A stretch of DNA of 64,000 bases from an uncultured Paracoccaceae bacterium (GCA_947500005.1 CANMQJ010000002.1:186001-250000); one strand, 5' to 3'; counted from the first letter of the stretch, positions 10,064 through 19,421 are shown. Notes: generated by a model from the sequence alone, not told the origin. A program made the numbers and translations.

Positions 10064-11401
10064 TCAGTCCTTGGGGCCGAACGCCGACAGACCCTTGAGG
10101 ATGTCGATGGCATAGGCCAGCTGGTAATCCTCTTCGCGCAGGGCCGCAGTCGCATCCGCCTTGGCGCGGTCTTCCTCGATCTGGCGGATCTGGTCCTCGC
10201 TCAGGCTGTCGTTGTTCAGCCGGCCGCGCAGATCGGCCTCGGAGCGGGAGGGACGCGTGCTGGCTTCCTCCTCTTCCTCTCCGGCCGGTCGGCGGCGCGG
10301 TTGTTCCACCACGATGTCGGGGCTGACCCCCAGCGCCTGGATCGACCGTCCCGACGGTGTGTAGTAGCGCGCGGTTGTCAGGCGCATCGCCCCGTCGCCC
10401 CGCAGCGGCATGACCGTCTGGACCGAACCCTTGCCGAAGCTCTTGGTGCCCACGACGATCGCCCGGCGGTGATCCTGAAGCGCGCCCGCCACGATCTCGG
10501 ACGCCGAGGCAGAACCGCCGTTGATCAACACCACGATGGGCTTGCCGTCGGCCAAGTCGCCTTTCTCCGCGTTGAACCGTTCGCCATCCTGCGGATCGCG
10601 CCCGCGGGTCGAGACGATCTCGCCCTCGTCGAGGAAGGCGTCGGCCACCTTGATCGCCTGGGTCAGCAGGCCGCCCGGATTGTTGCGCAGGTCGAGCACG
10701 ATGCCGTTGATCGCATCCATGCCACCAGCCTCCTCGATCTGTTCCTCCAGGCCCTCTTCGAGATTGGGATAGGTCTGGTCGTTGAAGGTGGTGACCCGCA
10801 GAATGACGCTTTCGCCTTCCGTGCGCGACCGGACAGCCGTCAGCTTGATCGTGTCACGGATGATCGACACGTCGAAGGGTTCGGCCTCGCCCTCGCGCAC
10901 CACCGTCACGATGATCTCGGACCCGACGGGCCCCCGCATCAGTTCGACGGCCTTGTCAAGCGTAAGGCCCAGAAGGCTCTCGCCATCGACATGGGTGATG
11001 AAATCGCCCGCCTCGATCCCGGCTTCGTCGGCCGGCGTTCCGTCGATGGGCGAGACCACCTTGACGAAACCCTCTTCCTGCGTGACCTCAATGCCCAGGC
11101 CTCCGAACTCGCCGCGGGTCTGCACGCGCATGGCGGCTGCGTCCTCGGGCGAAAGGTAGCTCGAATGAGGATCGAGCGAGGTCAGCATCCCGTCAATCGC
11201 CGCCTCGATCAGGTCGCCCGCCTCCACATCCTCGACATATTGCGCGCGGATGCGTTCGAAGATGTCGCCGAACAGGTCCAGCTGTTCATAGACGCTTGCG
11301 TTGCTTTCGGCCTCCTGGGCGACCAGCGGGCCGGCCACCTGCGTGGTGGCAATGATCCCCGCCAGCGTTCCGGCGAGACCGGCTATCACGAAATTTCTCA
11401 T
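10064..11401 (-). CDS. ctpA: S41 family C-terminal processing peptidase
   Basis: PDZ domain (GGLGIEVTQEEGFVKVVSPIDGTPADEAGI) and S41 catalytic region (INGGSASASEIVAGALQDHRRAIVVGTKSFGKGSVQ). Confidence 0.93.
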   Translation of the reverse strand: MRNFVIAGLAGTLAGIIATTQVAGPLVAQEAESNASVYEQLDLFGDIFERIRAQYVEDVEAGDLIEAAIDGMLTSLDPHSSYLSPEDAAAMRVQTRGEFGGLGIEVTQEEGFVKVVSPIDGTPADEAGIEAGDFITHVDGESLLGLTLDKAVELMRGPVGSEIIVTVVREGEAEPFDVSIIRDTIKLTAVRSRTEGESVILRVTTFNDQTYPNLEEGLEEQIEEAGGMDAINGIVLDLRNNPGGLLTQAIKVADAFLDEGEIVSTRGRDPQDGERFNAEKGDLADGKPIVVLINGGSASASEIVAGALQDHRRAIVVGTKSFGKGSVQTVMPLRGDGAMRLTTARYYTPSGRSIQALGVSPDIVVEQPRRRPAGEEEEEASTRPSRSEADLRGRLNNDSLSEDQIRQIEEDRAKADATAALREEDYQLAYAIDILKGLSAFGPKD

Positions 11402-11408
11402 GCTCGTC

Positions 11409-12548
11409 CTATCCATCCTTGTCCGTTCGGAACCACGTCTCGGGGTTCACAGGGATGCCACCCTCTCTCACTTCGATATAGAGCGTCTCGGGGCGCTCCG
11501 TTCCACTCCCGTCCCCATTCGGGGACACTATAGCGCCGATTTCAGGGGCGGCACCCCCCATCAAACCGACCGGCGTTCCCTCGGGGATCACCAGCCCCGC
11601 CTCGCCAAAGACCTCGGCCAACCCCGAGAAGACGAAAAGCAGGTCCGGCTGAGGCTCGAGTATCACCACGTTCCCCAGGTCCAGAAGCGGACCCAGATAG
11701 CGGATCGTCGCCGGGGTCGGCGAGGTTACCAGCGCCCTGGGCCGCGTGGCCAGGATGACGCCCTCGCGCGCAATCCCCGCGGCGTCCTCTTCTCCCGCGC
11801 GGCGCAGCAGAAGGCCCTGCACCGGCAGCGTCACCGCGCCCTTGAGGGCCGAGATATCCGCGCTGGTCGGTGCGACCTCGCCATCGGCGGCAATCTGTGA
11901 CAGGCCGCTGGCAAAGCCATCCAGCGTTTCGGTCGAGGAAATCAGGATCGCCGTGCGCACCGGATCCTCGGCAAAGCGGCGCGGCAGATCGGTGCGGTCG
12001 GCGATGGCCTGGCTCAGGTCGGCGCGGGCCTCCTGCACGCCCGAAAGCCCCTCCTGCAAGGTATGCGCGGCACTTTGCTGAAGCTGGCGCAGCGTCCGGA
12101 CTTCCTCCAGGTCGACGGCCAGCCGCGTCGCTGCCGCGTTGAGGCCCGGAGTGACCTCGGCCAGCATCATGCCCGACCGGGCGGCGCCCAGGGGGCCGGA
12201 GGGATGCAGCATCAGCACCGGCGGCGCCGAGGTCTCGATGGTCTGGATCACGCCCAGAAGCCGCGCGATCTCGTCCTCGCGGGCGCGCAGTTGCGCGGTC
12301 AGTTCCGCCTCGCGCGCGGCCGCGCGGCGCAGCCCTTCGCGCATCGCGGCCAGCCCTGCCTCATAGGCGCGCACCGTGGCGGTCAGCGCCTTGACCCGAT
12401 CGCGGGCTTCTTCGGCCTCGGACAGGGTGATCGACGCCTCTTCCAGCATCCGGGCCGCCTCGCGGGCTGCCTCGGCAGGATCGGATTGCGCATACGCCTG
12501 CCCGGCGCAAACCGCGCAAAGGCCCAGAAGCAGCGCGCGGAACCTCAT
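11409..12548 (-). CDS. EnvC-like murein hydrolase activator (coiled coil and degenerate LytM/M23 domain)
   Basis: Signal peptide, long coiled coil, C-terminal LytM-like fold. Start codon overlaps the gpmI stop (ATGA). The ORF track starts further upstream at 12743. Confidence 0.8.
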   Translation of the reverse strand: MRFRALLLGLCAVCAGQAYAQSDPAEAAREAARMLEEASITLSEAEEARDRVKALTATVRAYEAGLAAMREGLRRAAAREAELTAQLRAREDEIARLLGVIQTIETSAPPVLMLHPSGPLGAARSGMMLAEVTPGLNAAATRLAVDLEEVRTLRQLQQSAAHTLQEGLSGVQEARADLSQAIADRTDLPRRFAEDPVRTAILISSTETLDGFASGLSQIAADGEVAPTSADISALKGAVTLPVQGLLLRRAGEEDAAGIAREGVILATRPRALVTSPTPATIRYLGPLLDLGNVVILEPQPDLLFVFSGLAEVFGEAGLVIPEGTPVGLMGGAAPEIGAIVSPNGDGSGTERPETLYIEVREGGIPVNPETWFRTDKDG

Positions 12549-14055
12549 GCCAGCAGGCTCCTCCCGGTCATCTCCTCGGGTTGGGGCAAGCCCATCAGCG
12601 CAAGAATGGTCGGTGCCAGATCGCTGAGCCGGCCGTCGTGCAACCTGGCCCCCTCGGGCGCGCCCACCAGCGCCACGGGCACGGGGTTGAGCGTATGGGC
12701 CGTGTGGGGACCGCCGGTTTCGGGGTCGACCATCATCTCGCAATTTCCGTGATCGGCAGTGACGATCATCGCGCCGCCAGCCTTCTCAATGGCCGTCACA
12801 ACATGTCCCAGCCCCTCGTCCACCGCCTCGCAAGCCTTTATGGCCGCTTGCAAATCTCCGGTGTGGCCCACCATGTCGGGATTGGCGTAATTGCAGACGA
12901 TCAGATCGTATCCCGCCTCGATGGCCTTGACGAAATGCTCCGTCACCTCGGACGCCGACATCTCGGGCTGCAGGTCGTAGGTCGCCACCTTCGGCGAGGG
13001 CGCCATGTATCGGTCCTCGCCTTCTTCGGGCGTTTCCTTGCCGCCGTTGAGGAAGAAGGTGACATGGGGGTATTTCTCGGTCTCGGCCAGGCGGAACTGG
13101 CGTAGGCCCTGCTTCGCCACCCATTCGCCCAGCGTGTTGACGATGTCGCGCGAGGGAAAGACCGTTGACATATAGGCGTTGTGGCCGTCGGAATATTCCA
13201 CCATGCCCAGCAGCGCGGCCAGCTCGGGACGCGGCCCGGTGTCGAACTCGGCAAAGCCCGGCTCGCCGATGGCGCGCAGGATTTCGCGTGCGCGGTCGGC
13301 GCGGAAGTTCAGGCAGAAGACACCGTCTCCATCCACAACGCCCTGATATCCCTCGACAATACTGGCCCCGATGAACTCGTCCGTTTCGCTCTGATTATAG
13401 GCTCGGGTGATCGCGTCGGCAGGGGTTTTCACCACCCGACCCTGCCCCTTCACCATCGCGTCATAGGCTTCCTGCACCCGGTCCCAGCGGTTGTCACGGT
13501 CCATCGCGAAGTAGCGGCCGGTGACGGTGACGATGCGCGCCCCCTGCGGCAGGCGCTCCTGCAACTCCGACATGTACCCGTAGGCCGATTTCGGCGCCAC
13601 ATCGCGCCCGTCGGTGATCGCGTGCAGCGCCACGGGAACGCCCGCATCGGTGACCGCCCGGGCCGCCGCCACGATGTGGTCGAGATGCCCGTGCACACCG
13701 CCGTCGGAGACCAGGCCCATCAAATGCGCGGTGCCGCCCGAGGCATTCAACGCGGCTACGAAGTCTTTCAAAGCCTTGTTTTCAAAGAAGCTTCCATCCT
13801 CGATCGCCAGGTCGATCTGGCCAAGGTCCATCGCCACGACGCGGCCCGCGCCGATATTGGTATGGCCCACCTCGGAGTTGCCCATCTGACCACGCGGCAG
13901 GCCCACATCCGGCCCGTGCGTGATCAGTTTCGCATGGGGGCAGTCACGCATGATCGCGTCGAAGGTCGGAGTCTTGGCGAGGAGAGGTGCATTCGCGGCG
14001 GCATCCTCGGAGAGGCCCCAGCCATCGAGGATGCACAGGACGACGGGTTTGGTCA
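12545..14055 (-). CDS. gpmI: 2,3-bisphosphoglycerate-independent phosphoglycerate mutase
   Basis: MTKPVVLCILDGWGLSED, GNSEVGHTNIGAGR, HAITDGRDVAPKS, TADHGNCEMM. Confidence 0.97.
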
Positions 14056-14146
14056 TTTCGGGCTCCGACAGGACTGCTCGGGCCTTGTCTACCTTTTGCG
14101 GCGGTTGGGGTGAACCGTCTTTTTTGTAACGGGCAAGGAAGCGCTT

Positions 14147-14194
14147 TTGACCGTTTTGTACATCGCTCCGCAGGGTGATTGACCGTTTTGTACA
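14147..14194 (-). promoter_or_regulatory. two 16-bp direct repeats upstream of gpmI (operator candidate)
   Basis: TTGACCGTTTTGTACA at 14147-14162 and 14179-14194, exact copies offset by 32 bp. Confidence 0.55.
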
Positions 14195-14313
14195 AACCTC
14201 CCGGCCCGGTCTTCTTAACCTCACGGTAACCCGGAAGGGGCAGGATGACCCGGCAGGAGACTCGGACAAGGAGGAGAGAGCCCGCCCGGCGCAAGGGCCG
14301 GACGGAACATGGA

Positions 14314-15912
14314 TCAGGACCGCCGGTTTCGCGGCTTCATCGCCTGCACCTCGCGGACCATCTTGCCGAAGGCACGGTCGCGGCGGCGGCGCTCGGCGAG
14401 GCTGGCGGAGTTGTGGGCGTCCTCGGCCAGAAGCTTGCGCCAGCGTCGCAGGCGGTCGGGGTCGAGCGTGCCGCCCTCGATGGCAGCGCTGACGGCGCAG
14501 CCCGGTTCGGTGTCGTGGCGGCAATCGCCGAAGCGACACCGGGCGGCGAGATCGGAGATGTCGGCGAACAGGTCGTCGATGCCGGTGGCGGCATCCGTCA
14601 GCTGCAACTCGCGCATGCCCGGCGTGTCGAGAACGAGGCATCCCGAGGGGACGGGATGCAATTGCCGCCGTGTGGTGGTGTGCCGACCTTTCGCATCGTC
14701 CTCGCGGATGGGTTGCGTTGCGATGGGCGGCGGGGCGGCGGGGCGTGTGGCGATGGGCGGCGCGGCGGCGGGCCGTGTGGCTATGGGCTGCGTGGCTATG
14801 GGCTGCGTGGCGCTGGACTGCGGGGCGATGGTCTGCGTCGGAACGGGTTGCCTGGATGTGGCCCCTTGCGGAGTCGGGAACTGCCGGAAGGCGGCGGCGT
14901 CCGGACGCGGGGGCTGTCGGGAGGCGATCCCCTGCGGAGACGAGGGCTGCCGGGAGGCGACTTCGTCCAGACGCGGGGATTGACGGGAGCCGACATCCTG
15001 CGGAGGTGCGCGGCGTTGCTCGGTGACCTCGGACGAGGCGGGGCGGTCCGAAACGGGCGCGCGCCCGTTTTCGCTGAGCCGCGGTCGGGCAGTGGCATCT
15101 GCGTCGGGATCCACGAGAAGCTGCCGCCGACCCGGCCCGGACCCACCGGAGCGGACCGGTTCGGGGTCTGGCTGCGAGCTGGCCGCGCTGCCTGTGGCAG
15201 GTCCGGGCGCCTCTGGGTCAGGGTGACCGAGGACAGGCGCGCCCTCCTCCCCCGCCAGCGCGTTGGTGAGGGTGGACTTGCCGATCCCCGAGGAGCCGAG
15301 GAAGGCGACGGTCTGACCCTTGCCGCACCAGGGCGCGAGTTTCGCGACCGGCTCCGGACCCCGCGCATCGAGCGTGACCACCGGCACGCGGTCCGAGATC
15401 GCGGCGGCGCGGCTGGCATAGGCCTCCGGGTCGTCGCAGAGATCGGATTTGGTGAGCAGGATCACCGGGGCGATGTCCGCCTCGAAAGCCAGGGCGACAT
15501 AGCGTTCCAGCCGGGCGATGTTGAAATCGGCGTTGCAGGAGGTGACGATGAAGGCGGTGTCGATATTGGCCGCTATCAGTTGGACCTGCCGGTCGCTGCC
15601 CGGCGCGCGGCGCTTGAGCAGGCTCTTGCGCGCCAGCAGGCGGCTGTCGCGCGGGCGGGCGCGGTCGAGCAGGAGCCAGTCGCCGGCGGTGGCGTCTGGC
15701 CGGGGCGGGATCACCGCGTCGATGCCGTCGCCCATGACGTGAAGGCCATTGCGATGCACCTCGACCACGCGCACGGGCGGCGTGGCCGCCAGTTCGTCGA
15801 CGGAGCTCTGCTGGGCGAAGAAGGGTTGCCAGCCGAGGGTTTCGAGGGGAGAGGCCGCGCGCGGAGCCGCCGCGCCGGGGCCGGTGAAGAAGCTGGAATA
15901 GTCCCGTGTCAT
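14314..15912 (-). CDS. rsgA: ribosome small subunit-dependent GTPase A with a large repeat insertion
   Basis: OB-fold region, TKSDL, P-loop GSSGIGKSTLTN, switch I GRHTTT, DTPGMREL, C-terminal zinc-binding CRFGDCRHDTEPGC. Confidence 0.93.
   Translation of the reverse strand: MTRDYSSFFTGPGAAAPRAASPLETLGWQPFFAQQSSVDELAATPPVRVVEVHRNGLHVMGDGIDAVIPPRPDATAGDWLLLDRARPRDSRLLARKSLLKRRAPGSDRQVQLIAANIDTAFIVTSCNADFNIARLERYVALAFEADIAPVILLTKSDLCDDPEAYASRAAAISDRVPVVTLDARGPEPVAKLAPWCGKGQTVAFLGSSGIGKSTLTNALAGEEGAPVLGHPDPEAPGPATGSAASSQPDPEPVRSGGSGPGRRQLLVDPDADATARPRLSENGRAPVSDRPASSEVTEQRRAPPQDVGSRQSPRLDEVASRQPSSPQGIASRQPPRPDAAAFRQFPTPQGATSRQPVPTQTIAPQSSATQPIATQPIATRPAAAPPIATRPAAPPPIATQPIREDDAKGRHTTTRRQLHPVPSGCLVLDTPGMRELQLTDAATGIDDLFADISDLAARCRFGDCRHDTEPGCAVSAAIEGGTLDPDRLRRWRKLLAEDAHNSASLAERRRRDRAFGKMVREVQAMKPRNRRS
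14707..15021 (-). repeat. in-frame tandem repeats in rsgA (six 33-bp units, then 15/30-bp units)
   Basis: 11-aa units EQRRAPPQDVG/SRQSPRLDEVA/SRQPSSPQGIA/SRQPPRPDAAA/FRQFPTPQGAT/SRQPVPTQTIA, then PQSSATQPIA/TQPIA/TRPAAAPPIA/TRPAAPPPIA/TQPI. Confidence 0.9.
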
Positions 15913-16098
15913 CGGGGGATGCTCTTTCATGTCGGGAAAGGGATAGGGAGAAGGCGCGCCACGACAGGCATGACCGGCGGGGCCGGCAATGCGGGTCAAT
16001 TGTCAGTGTCGCAGCGGGCGGCGCGGTGCCGCCCCTTCTTACCGGGCCATGAAAGCTCCATTCCTGTCCCCCTGAGATAAGCGCATCGGCAGCCCCGA

Positions 16099-19092
16099 TC
16101 AAGAGCGGCGCGAGCCCTGGTCGGGGTTGGAATGGGCAAGGAAACGCAGTTCCGAGGGCGCGCGCCCACCCGGCCCGCGCGGCGCGGGGCGCGGGGCATC
16201 GCCCGTCGGGGTGAGCAGGTGGCGTAGCAGGGCCACGGGATGCGCGCGCAGGCTGAGGCGCATGGCGACGTAATCCTCGACCACCTCCTCGCCCAGCGAC
16301 ATCTCGGGCAGGTGGGCGGCGGGCTCCTCGATCGCCTCCCCCTCGATATCCTGCGAGAAGAGCGGCAGAGGCCTGGGCGTCTTGATCGCCTTGGCGGCCC
16401 AGAGCGCCTGGCGCCGGGTGAGGCCGAGACAGGCGAAGGCGTCGGCCTCGGAGAGCTTCTCCAGCACCACGGGCGTCAGCCCCGCGCGGCGCCAGAGATC
16501 GGCCACCTCGGTATAGCCGTTGCCGCGCGCGGCGGTGAGCCAGGCGGCATCCTCCTCGCGCAGGCCCTTGATCTGGCGGAAACCCAGCCTGAGGGCCAGC
16601 CCGCCGCGCCCGTCAGGCTCCATCACGTTGTCCCAATAGCTGCTGTTGATGCAGACGGGGCGCACCTGGACCCCGTGTTCGCGGGCATCGCGGATGATCT
16701 GCGCCGGCGCGTAGAAGCCCATCGGCTGCGAATTCAGCAGCGCGCAGGCGAAGATGCCGGGATGGTGGCACTTGATCCAGGCCGAGGCATAGACCAGCAG
16801 CGCGAAGCTGGCCGCGTGGCTTTCGGGGAAGCCGTAGGAGCCGAAGCCCTCGATCTGGGAAAAGCAGCGCTCGGCGAATTCGGGGTCATAGCCGTTGCGC
16901 GCCATGCCGCGCAGGAAGAGCGCGCGGAACTCGCTGACATTGCCCAGCTTCTTGAAGGTGGCGAGCGAGCGGCGCAGGCGGTCGGCCTGCTCGGGGGTGA
17001 AGCCCGCGCCGACGATGGCGATCTGCATCGCCTGTTCCTGAAAGAGCGGCACGCCCAGCGTCTTGCCCAGCACCTCGCCCAGCGCGTCGGAGGGAAACTC
17101 CACCGGCTCCTCCCCGTTGCGGCGGCGGATATAGGGATGCACCATGTCGCCCTGGATCGGGCCGGGACGGATGATCGCCACCTCGATCACCAGGTCGTAG
17201 AAATTGCGCGGCTTCATCCGGGGGAGGAAGTTCATCTGCGCGCGCGATTCGACCTGGAAGACGCCGACGGAATCGGCGCGGCAAAGCATGTCGTAGACCT
17301 TGGGGTCCTCGGGCGGCAGCGTGGCCAGGGTGAAGTCGGTCTGGTGATGCTGGCGAATGAGGTCGAGCGCCTTGCGGATGCAGGTGAGCATGCCGAGGCT
17401 GAGCACATCGACCTTGAGGATGCCCAGCGTGTCGATATCGTCCTTGTCCCAGCAGATGACGGTGCGATCCTCCATCGCGGCGTTCTCGATGGGCACAAGC
17501 TCGTCCAGGCGCCCCTCGGTGATGATGAAACCGCCGACATGCTGCGAGAGATGGCGGGGAAAGCCGTCGATCTCATGCACCAGTGCAAGGGTTTGCTGCA
17601 GGCGGCGGTCGGAGGGGTCGAGCCCGATCTCGCGCAGGCGATGCGCCTCGAGCCCCTTGCTGGAAAAGAACCCCCAGAGCTGGGAGGAGAGCGCGCTGAT
17701 CGTGTCCTCGGTCAGGCCCATGGCGCGGCCCACCTCGCGAATGGCGCGCTTGCCGCGATAGTGGATCACGGTGGCGCAGAGGCCCGCGCGGTGGCGGCCG
17801 TAACGCTCGTAGATATGCTGGATCACCTCCTCGCGGCGTTCGTGCTCGAAATCCACGTCGATATCGGGCGGTTCGTCGCGCGCCTCGGAGACGAAACGTT
17901 CGAAGACCATGGTGCCGATCTCGGGACTGACCTCGGTGATGCCCAGCGCGTAGCAGACCACGGAATTGGCCGCAGACCCGCGCCCCTGGCAGAGGATGTC
18001 GCGCGAGCGGGCAAAGGCCACGATGTCGCGCACGGTAAGGAAATAGGGCTCGTATTTCAGCTTGCCGATGAGAGCCAGTTCGTGGGCCAGCATCGCGCGC
18101 ACCTTCTCGGAGGCACCGGCCGGGTAGCGCCAGGCCAGCCCTTCCTGCGCCAGCCGCGCCAGCCGGCCGGAGGGCGTCTCTCCCGCCGCGATCTCGGAGG
18201 GGTATTCATAGCGCAGCTCGTCGAGCGAGAAGGTCAGCCGCTCTGCCAGCTCCTGCGCGCGGGCGACCGCCCCCTCGTGCCCCTTGAACAGGCGCAGCAT
18301 TTCCCCGCCAGAGCGCAGGCGCTGCTCGCCATTGGCCAGCGCGTGGCGGCCCAGATCCTCGACCCGGCAGCGCAGGCGGATCGCGGTCAGAACATCCGCC
18401 AGGCGCCGCCGCGCGCCGTGATGCATCCGCGGCGCGGCCGAGGCGAGCACCGGCAGGCCACAGCGCGTCGCCTCCGCCGCCAGCCGGTCGAACCGCGCCC
18501 GGTCGGCCCCGTCATAGCGCGGGGTGAGCAAGCCATGCATCCGCCCGGCAAAGCGGCGCGACAACCGCTCCGCCTGTGGCCAGGCCGCGCCCGCGCCGCC
18601 CTGCCACGCCGCGGCCTGTGGCCAGAGGAGCAGGTGGAGATCCTCGGCATGGTCCTCGAGATCGGAGAGATGGAGGATGCAGCTGCCCTTCTGCGCGCGC
18701 AGCCGACCGAGGGATAGAAGCCGGCAAAGGCTGGCCCAGCCGCGCCGCGTCATGGGTAGCACGGTGACGGGCGGCGCATCGGTGAAGACCAGCCGCGCGG
18801 CGGGGATCACCCGGGGGACCGCGCGGACCGGGTAGGATGGCGGTGCAGGCAGATGGGCGGGACGCGGCGGGCCGATCGGAGCGTTGCGCGCGTCCCAGGC
18901 CCTGCGTTCCGCCACCTTGCGGGCGATCTCGCGGGCATGGCCATGGGCGCGAACGATCCCCGCCACCGAGTTGTCATCGGCGATGGCGAGAGCGGACAGA
19001 CCCAGAAGCACGGCACGCTCCACATGCTCCTCGGGGTGGGAGGCCCCGGTGAGGAAGGTGAAGTTGGACTGGATCGACAATTCGGCACCCAT
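16099..19092 (-). CDS. dnaE2: error-prone DNA polymerase, C-terminally short
   Basis: PHP N-terminus (SNFTFLTGASHPEEHVERA), CQGRGSAANSVVCYALGIT, DIDVDFEHERREEVIQHIYERYG; 997 aa ending soon after LSLRAHPVALLRHLL. Confidence 0.93.
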   Translation of the reverse strand: MGAELSIQSNFTFLTGASHPEEHVERAVLLGLSALAIADDNSVAGIVRAHGHAREIARKVAERRAWDARNAPIGPPRPAHLPAPPSYPVRAVPRVIPAARLVFTDAPPVTVLPMTRRGWASLCRLLSLGRLRAQKGSCILHLSDLEDHAEDLHLLLWPQAAAWQGGAGAAWPQAERLSRRFAGRMHGLLTPRYDGADRARFDRLAAEATRCGLPVLASAAPRMHHGARRRLADVLTAIRLRCRVEDLGRHALANGEQRLRSGGEMLRLFKGHEGAVARAQELAERLTFSLDELRYEYPSEIAAGETPSGRLARLAQEGLAWRYPAGASEKVRAMLAHELALIGKLKYEPYFLTVRDIVAFARSRDILCQGRGSAANSVVCYALGITEVSPEIGTMVFERFVSEARDEPPDIDVDFEHERREEVIQHIYERYGRHRAGLCATVIHYRGKRAIREVGRAMGLTEDTISALSSQLWGFFSSKGLEAHRLREIGLDPSDRRLQQTLALVHEIDGFPRHLSQHVGGFIITEGRLDELVPIENAAMEDRTVICWDKDDIDTLGILKVDVLSLGMLTCIRKALDLIRQHHQTDFTLATLPPEDPKVYDMLCRADSVGVFQVESRAQMNFLPRMKPRNFYDLVIEVAIIRPGPIQGDMVHPYIRRRNGEEPVEFPSDALGEVLGKTLGVPLFQEQAMQIAIVGAGFTPEQADRLRRSLATFKKLGNVSEFRALFLRGMARNGYDPEFAERCFSQIEGFGSYGFPESHAASFALLVYASAWIKCHHPGIFACALLNSQPMGFYAPAQIIRDAREHGVQVRPVCINSSYWDNVMEPDGRGGLALRLGFRQIKGLREEDAAWLTAARGNGYTEVADLWRRAGLTPVVLEKLSEADAFACLGLTRRQALWAAKAIKTPRPLPLFSQDIEGEAIEEPAAHLPEMSLGEEVVEDYVAMRLSLRAHPVALLRHLLTPTGDAPRPAPRGPGGRAPSELRFLAHSNPDQGSRRS

Positions 19093-19103
19093 GGCGAGTC
19101 GCC

Positions 19104-19123
19104 ATTATATTCCCGCTTTGTTC
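19104..19123 (-). promoter_or_regulatory. LexA-like box overlapping the dnaE2 -10 element
   Basis: Minus strand GAAC-N7-GAAT (19109-19123) and TATAAT (19104-19109), ending 12 nt from the start codon. Confidence 0.6.
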
Positions 19124-19146
19124 TCATGCCGAGTCCCCTGCCGGTT

Positions 19147-19213
19147 TTCAGGGGCTCTGCCCCCGCCGCGCGTACCGCGCGGCTCCCCCGGGATATTTCG
19201 GGCAAGAGGAAGG
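19147..19213 (+). repeat. REP-like extragenic element, copy B
   Basis: GGGGCTCTGCCCC, hairpin CCGCGCG-TAC-CGCGCGG, tail CTCCCCCGGGATATTTCGGGCAAGAGGAAGG. Confidence 0.75.
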
Positions 19214-19326
19214 ACAATCTTGCCCCCTCACCTCACGGTCCTCTCACGGAACAGGCCGGACAGCCGATGGCCGTACCAGGGAAAGGGACATGCGCCTCTC
19301 ACCGGAGGGGGCGCGCCGCCTCCACT

Positions 19327-19371
19327 CCTTCCTCTTGCCGAAATATCCCGGAGCGCGAGGCAGGGCCTCGC
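19327..19371 (-). repeat. REP-like extragenic element, copy C
   Basis: Reverse complement reads GCGAGGC-CCT-GCCTCGC then CGCTCCGGGATATTTCGGCAAGAGGAAGG. Confidence 0.7.
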
Positions 19372-19421
19372 ATCCGCGCCCGGGACGGGCGCAAATCGAG
19401 CGCGCGCGCCAGCGCGCTCCT

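Noticed and set aside
14245-16080. 611-aa + strand ORF opposite rsgA with pentapeptide-repeat-like text (GLPGGDFVQTRGLTGADILRR)
   Set aside because: Antisense shadow of the rsgA repeat; the minus strand carries the clear RsgA motifs on both sides of the repeat.
16240-18717. 825-aa + strand ORF antisense to dnaE2
   Set aside because: Shadow ORF without recognisable motifs.
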